Part shown: positions 33,534-40,945 of the stretch, piece after piece | Position numbering within the stretch: the stretch's first letter is position 1 | How the letters are laid out: every line of letters begins with the position of its first letter | Assembly: GCF_902497785.1 (NCBI RefSeq) | Contig: NZ_CABVHK010000014.1 | Coordinates: forward strand, 1 to 64,000 | Reading direction: 5' to 3' | Length of the DNA: 64,000 nucleotides | Origin: Pseudomonas fluorescens | GTDB lineage: Bacteria; Pseudomonadota; Gammaproteobacteria; Pseudomonadales; Pseudomonadaceae | Made by a program: the position numbers and the translations under genes | The notes under the pieces: generated by a model | Database searches by the model: none | Seen by the model: only the letters and a program-made list of their open reading frames with translations | Told to the model about the DNA's origin: nothing

Positions 33534-33740
33534 GTGGCAAAAAAAATCGACCGCATCGCCCAAATGTTCAATTGCCCGCAAAAGGGTGAGGAATTGCGGC
33601 GAGCGATTACCGAAAGTCGTAAGGAGTTTCTTCTGGCCAAGCAGGCAGAGGCAGCGCCTGAAGAAGACGTTCTTGATGAGGAAGAGATCGAGGACGAAGA
33701 GGATGATGAATACGACGAGTTTGACTGGACGACTGAGTGA
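33534..33740 (+). CDS. Small acidic hypothetical protein
   Basis: A 68-residue protein with GTG start (MAKKIDRIAQMFNCPQKG) and GGAGG five bases upstream. The first 42 residues are basic and helical. The last 25 are almost entirely Asp/Glu (EEDVLDEEEIEDEEDDEYDE), a low-complexity acidic tail. Short acidic-tail proteins can mimic nucleic acid or act as small chaperones; no family is recognised and no role is claimed. The codon pattern fits its neighbours. Confidence 0.72.
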   Translation: MAKKIDRIAQMFNCPQKGEELRRAITESRKEFLLAKQAEAAPEEDVLDEEEIEDEEDDEYDEFDWTTE

Positions 33741-33762
33741 CATTTCTTGGAAGAATGATCAC

Positions 33763-33866
33763 CTGTAGGAGCGAGCCTGCTCGCGATGGGCCTTAACGAT
33801 GACACGGGCAATCTGATTGTCCCTTGCTGTCCGGAAGACCATCGCGAGCAGGCTCGCTCCCACAGG
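33763..33866. repeat. REP doublet 12, family A
   Basis: Arms CTGTAGGAGCGAGCCTGCTCGCGAT and the inverted ATCGCGAGCAGGCTCGCTCCCACAG. The spacer begins GGGCCTTAACGATGACACGGG, the recurrent REP spacer type. From 33867 to 34082 no gene is seen. Confidence 0.92.
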
Positions 33867-34082
33867 AAAGCCCCACAGGTCAGTGATTTTGGGCTTGTTT
33901 AAAAGGGCTTCGGTTTACTTCCTGCAAGCTACAAATTCTTGCGTCATTGCCTACGGCTAAGCCAGAATCCGCCGGCTTGTGCGCTTTGGGAGCGGTCTGT
34001 AATTTGAATCGCGTCACTGGTTGTCAGTGATCGGGTTTAGCAGCCCGCCGTGGTTAGTGAAGTGCATAGCATCCTCTTCAGT

Positions 34083-34097
34083 CAGGTTACTAACCTG
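34083..34097 (+). promoter_or_regulatory. Perfect palindrome upstream of the DUF6124 leader
   Basis: CAGGTTA-C-TAACCTG is a perfect 7+1+7 palindrome nine bases before the closing stem of the RNA leader. It is placed like an operator at the promoter of the DUF6124 transcript. No match at the first DUF6124 locus was found. Confidence 0.4.
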
Positions 34098-34103
34098 CAC
34101 TTT

Positions 34104-34186
34104 ATGGTAGCTGTGCGTGGGGCGCCTTCGGGCGCGCCGGTTTGCTAACTCCCCGGTCTGCTAACCCGCGCACAGCCGCCACCCAT
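34104..34186 (+). ncRNA. Structured RNA leader of DUF6124 gene 2 (C4-like architecture)
   Basis: The closing stem 34106-34121 pairs with 34165-34180 and encloses GCGCC-TTCG-GGCGC (34122-34135) and CCGG 34137-34140 with CCGG 34153-34156. It has the same three-helix plan as 6650-6737, with paired changes in stems 1 and 2, and the same downstream CACCC. The ATG follows 53 bases after the closing stem. Confidence 0.6.
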
Positions 34187-34232
34187 CGTTTAGCAGCGAC
34201 GTGTGAACGGCTCCACTTCTGGAGTTAGTCAA

Positions 34233-34544
34233 ATGTCCAAAATAGTCCCCGACCCACCAGCCACCGAACCAGAGCAACCTGAACGCAAAGGCTCGCTCTT
34301 CACCGTCAGCCCCAATATCAACACCGAAACCCTGCTCGCCAATGCCTCGGAAGACCTTTTGTCGATCAGCGCCATAGCCGCCGACCTCGCCGACAATGTA
34401 GACGGTTCGCGCCGCTCCAAAGCCCTGGCACTCAGCCGCATGGCCGATGGCGTTCACCTATTAGTGGAACGAGCGCTGGATCACCTGGATGAGCCAGAAA
34501 TGGCGGCGATTTTCGCCAGGCAGCAAAACCGCCGTGACCTGTAG
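34233..34544 (+). CDS. DUF6124 family protein 2
   Basis: A 103-residue paralogue of the protein at 6788. The N-terminal 18 residues (PDPPATEPEQPERKG) are Pro/Glu-rich; the core (LFTVSPNIN, ETLLANASEDLLSISAIA, LADNVDGSRRSKALALSRMADGVHLLVERALDHL) is nearly identical. GGAG lies before the ATG. It is followed by a single REP arm and then by an antitoxin gene. Function unknown; no membrane or catalytic features. Confidence 0.82.
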   Translation: MSKIVPDPPATEPEQPERKGSLFTVSPNINTETLLANASEDLLSISAIAADLADNVDGSRRSKALALSRMADGVHLLVERALDHLDEPEMAAIFARQQNRRDL

Positions 34545-34605
34545 GAGCGAGCCTGCTCGCGATGGACGTTAACGATGATGCGGGCATTCTGAATGCCCGC
34601 GTTGT
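34540..34605. repeat. REP 13, single family A arm with conserved flank
   Basis: CTGTAGGAGCGAGCCTGCTCGCGATGGACGTTAACGATGATGC ends in the hairpin GCGGGCATTC-TGAATGCCCGC. The second REP arm is missing. The first base overlaps the DUF6124 stop region. Confidence 0.75.
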
Positions 34606-34677
34606 CCAGATGCTTCGGCGTTTCTCCTCAAACTCGGAGTAATCGCCGCAGCGGCTACTGGTCAGAACGCGTTGACC

Positions 34678-34693
34678 GTACCTATTTAGGTAC
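34678..34693 (+). promoter_or_regulatory. Putative antitoxin operator
   Basis: GTACCTA-TT-TAGGTAC is a perfect 7+2+7 palindrome 14 bases before the antitoxin start. It directly follows TTGACC (34672-34677), a good -35 box. The position fits an operator for antitoxin autorepression. Confidence 0.6.
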
Positions 34694-34707
34694 CTTGGAG
34701 CCTACCC

Positions 34708-35007
34708 GTGGAGCAACTACTAGCTAGCCGCTCAGTCAGCATCACAGAACTCAAGCGCAGTCCAAGCACTGTGATTGAGCAGGCCGGCTCAGAGCCTGTG
34801 GCGGTGTTAAACCACAATCGCCCAGCCGCCTATCTTCTACCGCAAGCGACTTATCAACGACTTCTTGATCGATTACAGGCTGCCGAAATTCGTGAGGCAA
34901 TCGCTGCTGGTAGAAACGACGAGCGCCCGCCTATTGACGCAGACACGGTTTTTGCAGAGCTGGACGCGATTATTGATAACGTCGCGGCCGAGCAAAATCG
35001 TAGATGA
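34708..35007 (+). CDS. Type II antitoxin, Phd/YefM family (partner toxin broken)
   Basis: A 99-residue antitoxin: DNA-binding N-terminus VSITELKRSPSTVIEQAGSEPVAVLNHNRPAAYLLP, then helices (YQRLLDRLQAAEIREAIAAGRND) and an acidic tail that would bind the toxin. GTG at 34708 with TGGAG seven bases upstream. It is intact, and its 3' end overlaps the toxin ATG by four bases. The operator upstream is also preserved although the toxin is frameshifted. Confidence 0.88.
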   Translation: MEQLLASRSVSITELKRSPSTVIEQAGSEPVAVLNHNRPAAYLLPQATYQRLLDRLQAAEIREAIAAGRNDERPPIDADTVFAELDAIIDNVAAEQNRR

Positions 35008-35313
35008 GGCAACTGAAATTCGCCGCAATGGCGCGTGAGGACTTGCAGCAAATCGCCCGTTTTATCGCTAAAGACAGTCCCGTCAGGGCAAGGTCTTTTG
35101 TCGGTGAAATCAGCCCCCTATGTGAGCGACTTCGTTGATCAGCCTGATGAGATGGGGGTTTCTCAGGAGGATTACGCGAAGGGTTTGCGCAGAATTAGCC
35201 ACGGTTTGTATTTGATATTTTACTCCCGGGCGCAAAACGACCTTTTGATCGAGCGGGTATTGCACAGCGCCAGAGACATAGGCCAACAGCTCGGTACGCC
35301 CGCTCAAGATTAG
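35004..35313 (+). pseudogene. ParE/RelE-type toxin gene with a single-base frameshift
   Basis: The first frame (from ATG 35004) reads MRQLKFAAMAREDLQQIARFIA and on to LCERLR before a TGA at about 35137. The second frame continues with VDQPDEMGVSQEDYAKGLRR, HGLYLIFYSRAQND, LLIERVLHSARDI and stops at 35313. Removing one T at 35131-35132 joins the halves as CERL-VDQPDEMG into a normal-length ParE toxin of about 102 residues. Everything else is well preserved, so the lesion is either a recent inactivating insertion or a base-calling error. Confidence 0.85.
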
Positions 35314-35348
35314 TAAGTGTCGCCGTTGTGCCACGCTTCCCATCTGCA

Positions 35349-35465
35349 CGAAAAGGCTCGCCCTTCACAGTCCGCCCCAACATCAATACCGAAGCTCTGG
35401 TCGCCAGCGCCTCTGAAGACCTGCTGTCGATCAGCGCCATCGCCCCGACCTCGCCGACGATGAGA
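35349..35465 (+). pseudogene. Decayed third DUF6124 copy
   Basis: The DNA matches the DUF6124 gene at 34233 from its RKGSLFTVSPN region (here RKGSPFTVRPN) through ASEDLLSISAIA. One base is then missing (gccccgacc for gccgccgacc) and the match continues out of frame for about ten codons before ending. It has no start region of its own, no leader RNA and no C-terminus. It lies 36 bases after the broken toxin, so this copy looks like a truncated duplicate captured beside the module. Confidence 0.8.
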
Positions 35466-35526
35466 TTAGGCCGAAACCGCAGGGGTAAATCAGGATTGCC
35501 AGGGGCTGTTAGCTTCATGTGTATCA

Positions 35527-35555
35527 AACAAAAAAAGCCCGCAGGAGGGCGGGCA
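35527..35555 (-). terminator. Terminator of the TonB receptor transcript (minus strand)
   Basis: On the minus strand GCCCGCC-CTCCT-GCGGGC is followed by TTTTTTTGTTTG. It lies 136 bases beyond the receptor stop codon; nothing coding lies in between. Confidence 0.8.
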
Positions 35556-35690
35556 AACCGTAGTTTCTTGAATGAGCAAGGCGAATGTACAGGTTGGCGT
35601 TCGGGCGTGAGGTGAAGAAAAGTTCATCTGTCGGCGGATGGGTGACGCAGGCATGCAGCGCTGCATCCACCCATTGAAATCCACCCGATG

Positions 35691-38117
35691 TCAGAAGTTG
35701 TACTTGAAACTGGTCATGACATTGCGCGGGGCACCGTAGACACCGTACAGGCCGGACTGGCTGTAGTACTCGCGGTCGAACAGGTTGTTCAGGTTCACCG
35801 ACGCACTTAGGTTGTGGCTGATGTCGTACCGCGCCAACAGGTTGGTGACTGCATAGCTGCCTTGGCTGAAGGTGTGCAGGTCGGCGCCCACTTTGCTCTG
35901 CCAGTTCACGCCGCCGCCCACCGTGATTTTGTCCAGTGGCCCTTGCAAGCGGTAGGTGGTGAACGTCTTGAGGCTATTGCGTGGCAGGTTGGTGCTGATG
36001 CGCTGGTCGTCGGCATCGGTGGTCACCGAGTAGGCATACCCGGCAGATGCTTGCCAGCCCTCGGCCAGTTCGCCGTTCAGCTCCAGCTCGATACCTTTGG
36101 AGGTGGTGTCCTGCTCGGCGCTGTAGACGTTATCGTGTTGCCAGATCGCCAGGTTGTCCTGCTCCAGTTTGAACAGCGCCAGACTGGAATTGAGCTTGCC
36201 GTCCAGATGCGTGCCCTTGATGCCGATCTCATAGCCTTTGCCTTCCATTGGGTCCAGAGGCTTGTTGTCTTCGTCGGTCACCCATGACGCTTGCGGGTTG
36301 AAAATCTTGGTGTAGCTGGCGTATACCGACCAAGTGTCGTTGAGGTCATAGACCACGCCGGCGTAGGGAATGAACACTCCGTTTTCTTCCCGGTTGACCT
36401 CAGTTTCTTCAACACCGTAAGGGCGGTCCGAGGTGTCGCGCTTCCAGTTGATCACGCGGCTGCCGAGGATCAGGCTCAGATCATCCATGACGCTGAATCG
36501 CGAGGTCAGGTAAGCGGCGTATTGGTCTTCGTCGATCGACGACTTGCCGCTCTCGGTGAACTCCGGTTTGGCAGAGTTACCATCCCAGTTGTACAGGTTG
36601 TCGATGGCGCCCGCCGGCGAACCGGCGTAGTCGTAACGCCAGCCACCCCAGCTCGGTACGTTCTCTTTGTACTTGGACAAAGTCATGCCGGTGATCAATT
36701 CGTGCTCTCGCCCGAACAGGCCGAACGGGCCGGTGACGTAGAGGTCGAGGTTGTCCTGGCGCGGTGTGCCGGAGAAGCGCACCGGCAACTGCGAAAGACC
36801 GCTGCCATCCTTGTTGAGATCGCCCATGGCGAAGTTGAACAGCTCGTCGAATTGGTTTTCGGCGTGGGTGAGTTCGATCTTGCCGCTCCAGCCATTGCCC
36901 AGTTGCTGCTCGATGGAGGTAAAGAAACTGGTCTGCTCGTGATCGTTATACGACCAGTCCGGTGCGGCGTTGATCGAGCGTTTGAGGTTGGTGCGCTCAC
37001 CGGTGCTGAAGCGGGTCGGCAGGCCGGAGCGCAGCGGCGAGTCGACATCGGTGCGCTGATAGCTAAAGCCCATGGTCAGCAACGTATCTTCGGTCAGGTC
37101 GAACTCGGTGATGCCGTAGATCAGTTGCGATTGCAGGTTGTAGCGGTCGATCCAGGCTTTTTCGGTATTGTAGTCGGCGACGAATCGCCCGCGAACATTG
37201 CCCGTTTCGGTCAGCGGCCCGGATACGTCGAAACCGGTGCCATAGCGATCCCAGTTGCCGGCCTCGCCGGTCACGCTGGCCTGGGCTTCGGCGGTGGGGC
37301 GTTTGCGGATCAGGTTGATGGTCGCGCTCGGGTTGCCCATGCCGCTGATCAAACCGGTGGCGCCACGCACGATTTCGATACGGTCGTACATCGCCATGCT
37401 TTGCGCATAGTTATCGAGGCGGGTGTTGGTGGGAACGCCATCGATCTCATAGTTCTGAATCGCAAAGCCGCGCGACCAGTAGGCGTCAGTCTCCGACCCC
37501 AAGCCATCGCGCACGACCGTGATGCCGGGCGTGGCTTCCATGGCGTCGGTGAGGTTGGTCAGGCGCTGGTCGTCCAGACGCTGGCGAGTCATGACCGTCA
37601 GCGATTGCGGGGTTTCCCGCGGGGTGAGGTTCAGGCGTGTCGAGCTACTGGACGAGTAGGTGGTGTAGAGTCCGGTGCCTTCGGTGGTCGAACCCGGTGC
37701 CTTGCCGGAAATCGACACCGCACCCAGTTGCAAGGTACCGCCCGTACTGGCTTGCAGTGAGTAGTTGTCATTGCTGCCGCGACTGCTCTCAATGCCGGTT
37801 CCGGCGAGCAGGACCGCCAGGCCTTGGTCCGCATCGTAACGCCCCTTGAGTCCAGACGTGGTTCGCCCTTCGGTCAATGAGGCGGGATAGGACAGCAGGA
37901 TGTGCGCAGTCTGGCCGAAGCGGCTCAATGCCGGTGCGAGCGGCCCGGCGGGGATGTCGAAGTCCTGCTGCGTCTGCTCGGCGGCGGCAGCCCAATTCGG
38001 CAACATCAGCATCGGAGTGGTTGCAGTCATGCAGGCGATGCCTTGCACCACTGCGCCAGCCAGGTTTTGCTTGAGTGAAAAGTGCCAGCCCTGGCGTTTG
38101 CGTGCGGTGAAGTCCAC
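35691..38117 (-). CDS. TonB-dependent siderophore receptor with signalling domain (FpvA/FecA type)
   Basis: An 808-residue outer-membrane transporter that imports a ferric siderophore with TonB energy and also signals to FecR. The signal peptide ends at about 46; an STN signalling domain lies at about 52-103 (FDIPAGPLAPALSRFGQTAHI); the plug at about 155-265 (ETPQSLTVMTRQRLDDQ, DGVPTN, RIEIVRGATGLISGMGNPSATINLIRK) and a 22-strand barrel end in FKYNF. The NLIRKRPT motif is typical of hydroxamate/pyoverdine-type receptors. It is adjacent to fecR and fecI homologues on the same strand. The siderophore is probably exogenous and is not identified. Confidence 0.93.
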   Translation of the reverse strand: MDFTARKRQGWHFSLKQNLAGAVVQGIACMTATTPMLMLPNWAAAAEQTQQDFDIPAGPLAPALSRFGQTAHILLSYPASLTEGRTTSGLKGRYDADQGLAVLLAGTGIESSRGSNDNYSLQASTGGTLQLGAVSISGKAPGSTTEGTGLYTTYSSSSSTRLNLTPRETPQSLTVMTRQRLDDQRLTNLTDAMEATPGITVVRDGLGSETDAYWSRGFAIQNYEIDGVPTNTRLDNYAQSMAMYDRIEIVRGATGLISGMGNPSATINLIRKRPTAEAQASVTGEAGNWDRYGTGFDVSGPLTETGNVRGRFVADYNTEKAWIDRYNLQSQLIYGITEFDLTEDTLLTMGFSYQRTDVDSPLRSGLPTRFSTGERTNLKRSINAAPDWSYNDHEQTSFFTSIEQQLGNGWSGKIELTHAENQFDELFNFAMGDLNKDGSGLSQLPVRFSGTPRQDNLDLYVTGPFGLFGREHELITGMTLSKYKENVPSWGGWRYDYAGSPAGAIDNLYNWDGNSAKPEFTESGKSSIDEDQYAAYLTSRFSVMDDLSLILGSRVINWKRDTSDRPYGVEETEVNREENGVFIPYAGVVYDLNDTWSVYASYTKIFNPQASWVTDEDNKPLDPMEGKGYEIGIKGTHLDGKLNSSLALFKLEQDNLAIWQHDNVYSAEQDTTSKGIELELNGELAEGWQASAGYAYSVTTDADDQRISTNLPRNSLKTFTTYRLQGPLDKITVGGGVNWQSKVGADLHTFSQGSYAVTNLLARYDISHNLSASVNLNNLFDREYYSQSGLYGVYGAPRNVMTSFKYNF

Positions 38118-38204
38118 GAGTTGTCCCCCATTGAATTGAGTGTCTGGGGTTTAAGTCTCGCGAGAATCGAAAACGGACCACCCAAGCGCAAAATAATGTG
38201 AGCG

Positions 38205-39179
38205 TCAGGCCATTCGGGGTTTCAGCGTGACCCAGTAGCGGGTGAATTGCTGGACGTCGAGTTGCAGGGTGTCGGCAACGGCAAGGATGATTCGCTCGGT
38301 ATTGGCCAAGGGGAATGTCCCGGAAACCCGGATATCCGCAATCGCCGGATCGCAAGCCAGATGCCCGCGTCGGTAGCGGCTCACGTCCTCGAGGAAATCT
38401 GCCAGACGCAGGCCTTGGGCAACCAGCATGCCTTGGGTCCACGCAGGGGCAGTCAGCGCGTCGGTTTGCCGGAGCATCAAGCCCTGATCATTGAAGCTGA
38501 CCTGCTCGCCAGCCTTCAGCGCAACCGGCTCACGGCGTTGCAGGGAAGGGCTGATCACCAGCGTGCCCTGATAAACGCTCACATGAGTGAACCCCGCACG
38601 CTGCCGGACGCTGAACCGCGCCAACGTCGCTTCGAGTCGTCCGTCAGCGGTATCGATCGACAGCAGGCGGCCATCGGCAATGTTGTCGCGGGTGATCAGC
38701 ATCTCGCCACGCAGCAGTTTGACGCGATGGCTCTCGCGCTCGAACACCACGTTGATGGCGCTGTCGGTGTTGAGTTGCACCTGTGTGTTGTCGGTGAGCA
38801 CGACGCGGCGTTGCTCGCCGATCCGGCTGTGGTAATCGGCGGTCAAGTCTTGCAGGAGAGCGGTGTCTTTCAAACTCCAGGCACCTGCGCCAACAGCCAG
38901 TAATACGCTGAGTTGCTTTATGGCCGCGCGCCGTGACAGCGTCGGCCGCAGCGTTGCCTGGGCCAGCGCACGTTGGCCCGGGCTGCGGACCTCACTCATG
39001 CGTTGGGCGAAAACCTCGGCCCGCTGCCAGGCGCGTTCGTGCAAAGGTTGCGCCTGACGCCAGTTCATCCAGGCAGCTCGAGTCGCTTCGCTGACGTCGT
39101 GCTCCTGAAGCTCCAGATACCAATGCATGGCCTGCTCGGCCATGTCCCCGGAAATCGAAGGCCTGTCGTTGCCGTTCAC
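38205..39179 (-). CDS. FecR family anti-sigma/signal-transfer protein
   Basis: A 324-residue cytoplasmic-membrane regulator. It has an N-terminal DUF4880 region that binds the sigma factor (ending near RPTLSRRAAIKQL), one membrane span (about 87-103), a periplasmic FecR domain (RRVVLTDNTQVQLNTDSAINV) and a C-terminal STN-like region that contacts the receptor. The TM-preceding RR suggests Tat-like insertion, as noted in FecR relatives. It starts four bases inside the sigma gene end (ATGA). Confidence 0.92.
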   Translation of the reverse strand: MNGNDRPSISGDMAEQAMHWYLELQEHDVSEATRAAWMNWRQAQPLHERAWQRAEVFAQRMSEVRSPGQRALAQATLRPTLSRRAAIKQLSVLLAVGAGAWSLKDTALLQDLTADYHSRIGEQRRVVLTDNTQVQLNTDSAINVVFERESHRVKLLRGEMLITRDNIADGRLLSIDTADGRLEATLARFSVRQRAGFTHVSVYQGTLVISPSLQRREPVALKAGEQVSFNDQGLMLRQTDALTAPAWTQGMLVAQGLRLADFLEDVSRYRRGHLACDPAIADIRVSGTFPLANTERIILAVADTLQLDVQQFTRYWVTLKPRMA

Positions 39180-39697
39180 AGTAGGTCCAGGCTTTCATCG
39201 AGCATGATGCACATCGCCCCGGCCTTGACGATGTAACGCTTGACCGTGGTGATCGACACGTCGAGTCGCTCGGCGATTTCGCCGTGGCTCAAACCGTCAA
39301 CCTGCGACCAGAGAAACGCTTCGCGCACCGGACGCTCCAGACCTTCCAGGGCGGCATCGAGGGCAATCAGGGTTTCCAGCAGAATCGCCTGGGTTTCCAG
39401 GCTCGGTGCCACCTGCTCTGGCATCGCAGCGAGCGCCTCAAAGTAGGCGCGTTCGAGTTTTTGCCGACGGTAATGATTGGACAGAACGCTCTGCGCCACT
39501 TTCGCCAGGAAGGTACGTGGGGCGTGCAATTGCGGAACCTGCTCCTTGGCCAGCAGGCGCATGAATGTGTCCTGGGCCAGGTCTGCCGCGCTTTGCGAGC
39601 AGTTCAGCCGGCGCCTTAGCCAGTTCTGCAGCCAGCTGTGCTGTTGGCGGTAAAGCACGGCCACATCGCAGAAGCTCGGTTCGGAATTTGAGAGCAT
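39176..39697 (-). CDS. ECF sigma factor, FecI/iron-starvation type
   Basis: A 173-residue sigma factor: region 2 (NWLRRRLNCSQSAADLAQDTFMRLLA) and region 4 (LERPVREAFLWSQVDGLSHGEIAERLDVSITTVKRYIVKA) are clear. Members of this subfamily switch on their partner TonB receptor when the siderophore is bound. A perfect Fur box lies 33 bases upstream of the start, so the sigma/anti-sigma pair should be made only under iron limitation. Confidence 0.93.
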   Translation of the reverse strand: MLSNSEPSFCDVAVLYRQQHSWLQNWLRRRLNCSQSAADLAQDTFMRLLAKEQVPQLHAPRTFLAKVAQSVLSNHYRRQKLERAYFEALAAMPEQVAPSLETQAILLETLIALDAALEGLERPVREAFLWSQVDGLSHGEIAERLDVSITTVKRYIVKAGAMCIMLDESLDLL

Positions 39698-39730
39698 GGT
39701 GTGCAGGCGCCGGATGAGTAAATATCACAA

Positions 39731-39747
39731 ATGATAATACTTATCAT
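39731..39747 (-). promoter_or_regulatory. Fur box of the fecI-like gene
   Basis: ATGATAA-TAC-TTATCAT is a perfect 7+3+7 palindrome matching the core of the Fur consensus GATAATGATAATCATTATC. It sits 34 bases before the sigma ATG. Confidence 0.85.
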
Positions 39748-39860
39748 ATAGATCGGCAGGGCTAGGCTGCAAGAAGTGTGTGCGGGGATTTTCGAACTCG
39801 GCGTTGCCACTGCCGACAGATGAGGGCGACAGTGGCGAGAGGCAGCGTTACTCGATGCGC

Positions 39861-40230
39861 TCAGGGCAAATGATCGGCCGCAAATCCGGCTTCCGAACGC
39901 GCACGTAAATGGCCCTTGCGACAGGCCGGCTGGAAAACCTCGAAATCGCGTTCGTTCTGATCGGTGTAACCCTTGGCATATTGACAGAGCGCATCGGCCA
40001 GCGCCTCGTCCTTGCCGATGTAGCCGCTGGTCTGCGCGGCGTGTCCTGACGACTTGGCGTGGGCGCGGGCCAGGGCTCGACCACAGAGCCGACCGTAGGC
40101 TGCGAAGCCTCATCATCAAAGATTTCGAGTTCGACCGAGACTTTCATGTCGCGCAACTGGCATACGTAGAAGTGACGACCGCTGGGGCCGGTGGTCCAGC
40201 CGAGGAACAGGTCGCTGGCTTGCGTAGGGA
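39861..40230 (-). pseudogene. C-terminal relic of a DUF2252 gene, frameshifted
   Basis: The minus strand encodes QASDLFLGWTTGPSGRHFYV and QLRDMKVSVELEIFDDEA. It then needs a one-base shift near 40107 to continue as YGRLCGRALARAHAKSSGHA, GYIGKDEALADALCQYAKGY, TDQNERDFEVF, ending HLP with TGA at 39861. The pattern RDMK, GRALARAHA, GYIG and DQNERD is the C-terminus of DUF2252 (a kinase-like fold family of about 450 residues), recognised from memory. Roughly 330 N-terminal residues are absent, so this is a truncated and frameshifted remnant next to the tRNA gene. Confidence 0.72.
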
Positions 40231-40461
40231 TGACGCAATGATAACAGTGACCGAGCGATTGCCATCTAACGTAACAGACGACCTCACTAGCGGCCTTTCT
40301 CCTCCGTCAGCTGTCGGCCCAGGCTGTGTGAAAAACGCATCCGCTGTTGTTGCCGATGTTGGCCCCGTAATCATTGATCTTAATTGTTACGGAGGCGCAG
40401 ATGAAACGCCATGCGTTCACACGGGATGCTGTGCGGGTGCATTCATATACACCCAGAAACA

Positions 40462-40490
40462 AGAAAGCCCGCACAGGGCGGGCTTCTTGG
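40462..40490 (-). terminator. Terminator downstream of tRNA-Arg
   Basis: GAAGCCCGCC-CTGT-GCGGGCTTTCTT on the minus strand, 31 bases after the tRNA 3' end. The stem is nearly symmetrical, so it may also work on the plus strand. Bases 40231-40461 contain no supported gene. Confidence 0.7.
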
Positions 40491-40520
40491 GGTGTTTCCG
40501 ATCATGTGGAAACTTGTAGA

Positions 40521-40597
40521 TGGTGCACCAGGCGGGATTCGAACCCACGACCACTGCCTTCGGAGGGCAGTACTCTATCCAGCTGAGCTACTGGTGC
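40521..40597 (-). tRNA. tRNA-Arg (anticodon CCG)
   Basis: The minus strand gives a full cloverleaf: acceptor GCACCAG/CTGGTGC, D arm AGCTCAGCTGGATAGAG, anticodon stem ACTGCC/GGCAGT around loop CTCCGAA (anticodon CCG, reading CGG), and T arm GTGGGTTCGAATCCCGC. The 3' CCA is encoded. A tRNA gene next to a gene relic is a common trace of past integration, but no integrase or attachment duplication is visible. Confidence 0.96.
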
Positions 40598-40945
40598 AAG
40601 CGGGCGCCATGATACTCATATGCACTGCGGGCGTCCATGCTGCTGAATCAACAGCGCTTTCTCAAAGCGTAACCTGCGTTTGCTACGCTGATCTGAAATT
40701 TGTGGCAAATGCGGCGTTTTCGTTCTTTTTTTCGAACAGGCTATTGTCCTTTACCCCCTTTGATCCTAGGATTCGTTTGAGATTTCAAACGCTCTTGTCT
40801 GGGTGCTGAACCGCACGAGTTCATTCCGTGCGCTATTTATGTGCTTCAGCCCGGTGGATGATTTCCCTGACGGCAGCCTTTTGGGCGCCTTTCTACAATC
40901 ATAATTTGCTCCGCGCCTGCCGCGGTGCTGTTAAGGAAAGCCGAC
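40598..40945 (+). other. Intergenic region upstream of gabD
   Basis: About 350 bases without a supported gene. It includes an AT-richer stretch (around 40700-40760) with a run of seven T and a small hairpin GCACG-agttcattc-CGTGC near 40813-40832, probably part of the gabD leader or promoter. No convincing sigma-54 or other consensus could be fixed by eye. Confidence 0.4.

Noticed and set aside
36291..37760. A 489-codon open frame on the plus strand opposite the TonB receptor
   Set aside because: It mirrors the receptor's codon structure. High GC at third positions leaves the antisense frame open; the sequence has no family similarity and no ribosome-binding site. The same holds for long antisense frames at 639-1808, 12976-14190, 42514-43929, 50160-51614 and 51997-53544.
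40240..40400. Segment with TGTGTGAAAAAC as a possible insertion-sequence remnant
   Set aside because: No inverted end, target duplication or transposase fragment could be found around it.
40401..40586. ORF with a good ribosome-binding site (GGAGG, ATG 40401) running toward tRNA-Arg
   Set aside because: It reads through the terminator hairpin and then antisense through the tRNA; the C-terminus RRDSNPRPLPSEGSTLSS is the well-known artefact of translating an antisense tRNA.
40690..40720. TGGCAAATGCGGC near gabD as a sigma-54 promoter
   Set aside because: Only partial match and wrong spacing to a TTGC element.
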